From Progne subis subis (lineage: Eukaryota > Chordata > Aves > Passeriformes > Hirundinidae), in contig JAKJHU010000823.1 in assembly GCA_022316685.1 (NCBI GenBank), positions 1 through 64,000 on the forward strand: DNA of 64,000 bases, written 5' to 3'. Positions 61,635-64,000 of the stretch are shown piece after piece (the first letter of the stretch is position 1; every line of letters starts with the position of its first letter). The position numbers were made by a program, and so were the translations under genes. The notes below the pieces were generated by a model. It was not told the DNA's origin. It searched no databases and was given only the letters and a program-made list of their open reading frames with translations.

Positions 61635-62030
61635 TCCGGAATGGTTTGGTCGGAAAGGATCTTCAAGAGCATCCAGTTCCAACTCCCTGCCTTGGACAAC
61701 GTCCACTATCCCAGGTTGCTCCAAGCCCCATCCAACCTGGCCTTGGACAGTTCCAGGGATCCAGGGGCAGCCACAGCTTCTCTGGGAATTCCATTCCAGC
61801 CCCTCACCACCCTCCCGGGGCAGAATTCCTTCCCGATATTCCATCCATCCCTGCCCTCTGGCAGTGGGAAGCCATTCCCTGTGTCCTGTCCCTCCATCCC
61901 TTATCACAAGTCTGTCTCCAGCTCTCCTGGAGCCCCTTTAGGCACTGGAAAGAGCTCTGAGGTCTCCCTGGATCCTTCCCTTCTCCAGGCAGGAAATTCC
62001 CAGCTCTCCCAGCCTGGCTCCAACATGATC
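61635..62030 (-). mobile_element. CR1 LINE 3' fragment
   Basis: CCGGAATGGTTTGGTCGGAA to CAGCTCTCCCAGCCTGGCTC. Confidence 0.9.
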
Positions 62031-63464
62031 CAATGTTTTGAGGGGAAGGAAAACCAATCCCAACCCTGGAGGCCTTTCCAACTGAGACCCTTTAAACCCA
62101 AACATTTGAGCAGAAACTCATGGAGAACCGCCCGGCATCCCTGCTCAGAAACCGAGGGGAAGATTCCTGGATGACGTGGCATTCCAAGCTCACAGAGACA
62201 GATCCTGGGAGTCCGACCTCACCTCCAACCCCGAGAAAAAACAAAAAACCTCTTTCAGCTGCCCGGGCAACGAATTTCCAGGGAGGAATAGGAATTGCCA
62301 GACGTTGCCCCGCTCCGAGGGCGTTTCCGAGCCCTGAGCGACGCCTTCGTTGGGTTCTTCGCCCAACGGTGCCCACCCGGCTCAATTCCACTCGTCTGGA
62401 CACGGATTCCTCGGAGCGATGTCGGAGCCGGAGGGAATCTCATCTGCCAATCTCAAAGTCGGTGACCCGTGCTCTTGGAAGCTACGGTTGAAAAGCGCGG
62501 CTTCAAAAGGAGGGAGGATGATGAGGAGAGCAGGAAAATTCCCAAATGTCGAGATTTGGCATTTTGGGTGGTTTTTCTTAGCGCGTTTATGATTTACTCT
62601 CCTCAGGCTGACAAATTCCACTCGCACCCCGGCGAGGGTGAGACGGAAATTTAGGATAAAAAAGCTCCGGCTTGAGGTGGGGAAGGAGGAGACATCTCCT
62701 AAATCAGGGTCCCGATGAGATCCGCCCGCTCCTCCTTTTTTCCTCCTTCGAAACGCGACAGAATAAATCCCTGCCGGCTTTAAATAGCGACCAAATTAAC
62801 CGTGAGCAGCCAAAGCCACTCTGCCATCACCGGCTGCACTCAGAAATCTTTTTATAAAACCTTTTCCTCCCTCCTCGCACCAATTGAAAGCAACAAATCA
62901 ATACCGAGAGAGAGCTCCAAAAACCAAATCTTATTCCGGCTGCATCGGGAATGCTCTTGGAGCACTGCTCGTGAAGGGTTGAATACTTTCAATTATTCTT
63001 CCTCCTCCTCCAGCTGACGGAAAAGTTCCTGAGTCAGACGTGGGGGAAAAAAACCCCCCTGAATCTGCTCAGAATATTTTCGCTTTTTGGAGGAGTTTAA
63101 GGCTTTTTTTAATGGGATAAAAGGAAATTTGTCAAGGGGAAGCGAACCTAAAACTGGGAGAGGAATAAGTGCAACACACGGAGCAGGTTGGAAGAGTTCC
63201 CGTTTGAGTCGAGGAATAAGGGAGAAAGGACGTTCCTTGGAAATGTGTTTTTGGTGGATTAAAGGGTTGGAAGCTCAACTGGAGCTTCTCCCTCTGATTT
63301 AGAAGAAGACAAGGAGAGATCCCACACCCTTTGTCATTCCTATTTCTGCGTCCTTGGAATTTTTAACCGGACTTCTTCTGATCTCCTGCGTCAGACAGAT
63401 CCTGCCTCAAATGGCGTTAAGGCCTCGTTATCGTTCCCAACCAAAAATATTCCCGAGTCTCTCT
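62031..63464. other. Non-repetitive sequence
   Basis: No gene recognised in 1.4 kb. Confidence 0.4.
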
Positions 63465-63790
63465 GTGTCAAGGCCCCTCCGGGAGGGATTTTCCCAAAAT
63501 CCAGCCTAATCCTCCCCTGGCATGGTTTGAGTTTCCTCTCGTCCTGCCCCTTGTTCCCTGGGAGCAGATCCCAACCCCCAGCCGTCTCCAGTGCTCTGTC
63601 AGCATCTTCCCAAAATGTTTTCCTCGTGCCCAACTTCTACTTGGAATTTCTCCAGGTGTGGAGTTCCTCATACAGACACATTTTTTTGTCCAATTTTTTC
63701 CTCCCCCCATTCTCCTGCCCTCCCGCTGCCATTCCTTCGGCATCTCGTAGGGAAAAGTTGGGATAAAAAACATTTCCAGGCAAATTTTGT
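63465..63790 (-). mobile_element. Second-subfamily CR1 copy with the same 5' extension, inverted
   Basis: On the minus strand TTTTCCCTACGAGATGCCGA leads through GAGAAATTCCAAGTAGAAG to GGGTTGGGATCTGCTCCCAG, paralleling 57690-58010. Confidence 0.8.
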
Positions 63791-64000
63791 GGAAAGCACA
63801 AAGGTTCGTCCGTGGAGAAGGATCTCCCCTCCAAAAAAATCTGTTCGGGGGCATCCTCAGACTGTCTCCGTGAGATCACATCCTGCCTGTTCCCTCATCC
63901 CTCAGACGTTCGGGATGAACCTCTCCCAATCCCGAGCTTTCCTGTGGAATTCTCGGTTCCATGAAGGAGTCGAAGCACGAGGTACAAGATCCTCAAACTA
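63791..64000. other. Non-repetitive end of window
   Basis: Nothing recognised. Confidence 0.4.

Overview
The window is vertebrate nuclear DNA from a bird, most likely a passerine. The evidence is more than forty copies of the avian CR1 LINE 3' end, an intron-split vertebrate gene, many A/T homopolymers, and no operon-like gene packing. The species cannot be named from the sequence. CR1 copies on the + strand end in a tail like CCAACCCAAACCATTCCATG; copies on the - strand begin with its complement (CATGGAATGGTTTGGGTTGG). All are cut off at the 5' side and none keeps reverse transcriptase.

Only one gene segment can be supported. A single internal exon of ARHGAP39 (Vilse/CrGAP, a WW-domain RhoGAP) lies on the minus strand at 3809-4240. 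It encodes both WW domains and has a good splice acceptor and donor. As given, it carries two single-base indels, one gained near 4190 and one lost near 3850, which cancel in length but leave the WW region in a shifted frame. Because the gene reads right to left, 1-3808 is downstream intron. At least the first part of the sequence right of 4240 is upstream intron; how far the gene reaches is unknown. I found no other exon.

The most notable structure is directly upstream of that exon. About 1.4 kb (4201-5625) is a tandem array with a period near 176 bp. Every unit is a copy of the exon's own 3' splice-site region: pyrimidine tract, CAG acceptor and the first 40 or so exon bases, joined to a CR1 tail fragment. 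Six of seven upstream copies still have an AG at the acceptor position, giving a ladder of decoy acceptors.

The rest of the window is intronic or intergenic and unusually rich in minisatellites: a 40-bp array (1183-2098), two arrays of one 20-bp family (21138-23058 and 26786-27650), (GGGAT)n in opposite orientations (13656-13937 and 44314-44466), a 36-bp array (46402-47898), a 42-bp array (52587-53059), and a 3.5-kb array built on a 24-bp monomer with three higher-order arrangements (53099-56618). The last domain places a 12-bp palindrome every 71 bp. These arrays make up about a sixth of the window and produce long open frames that are not genes. The remainder is CR1 fragments, small local duplications, homopolymer tracts and apparently single-copy sequence with a few possible regulatory motifs.
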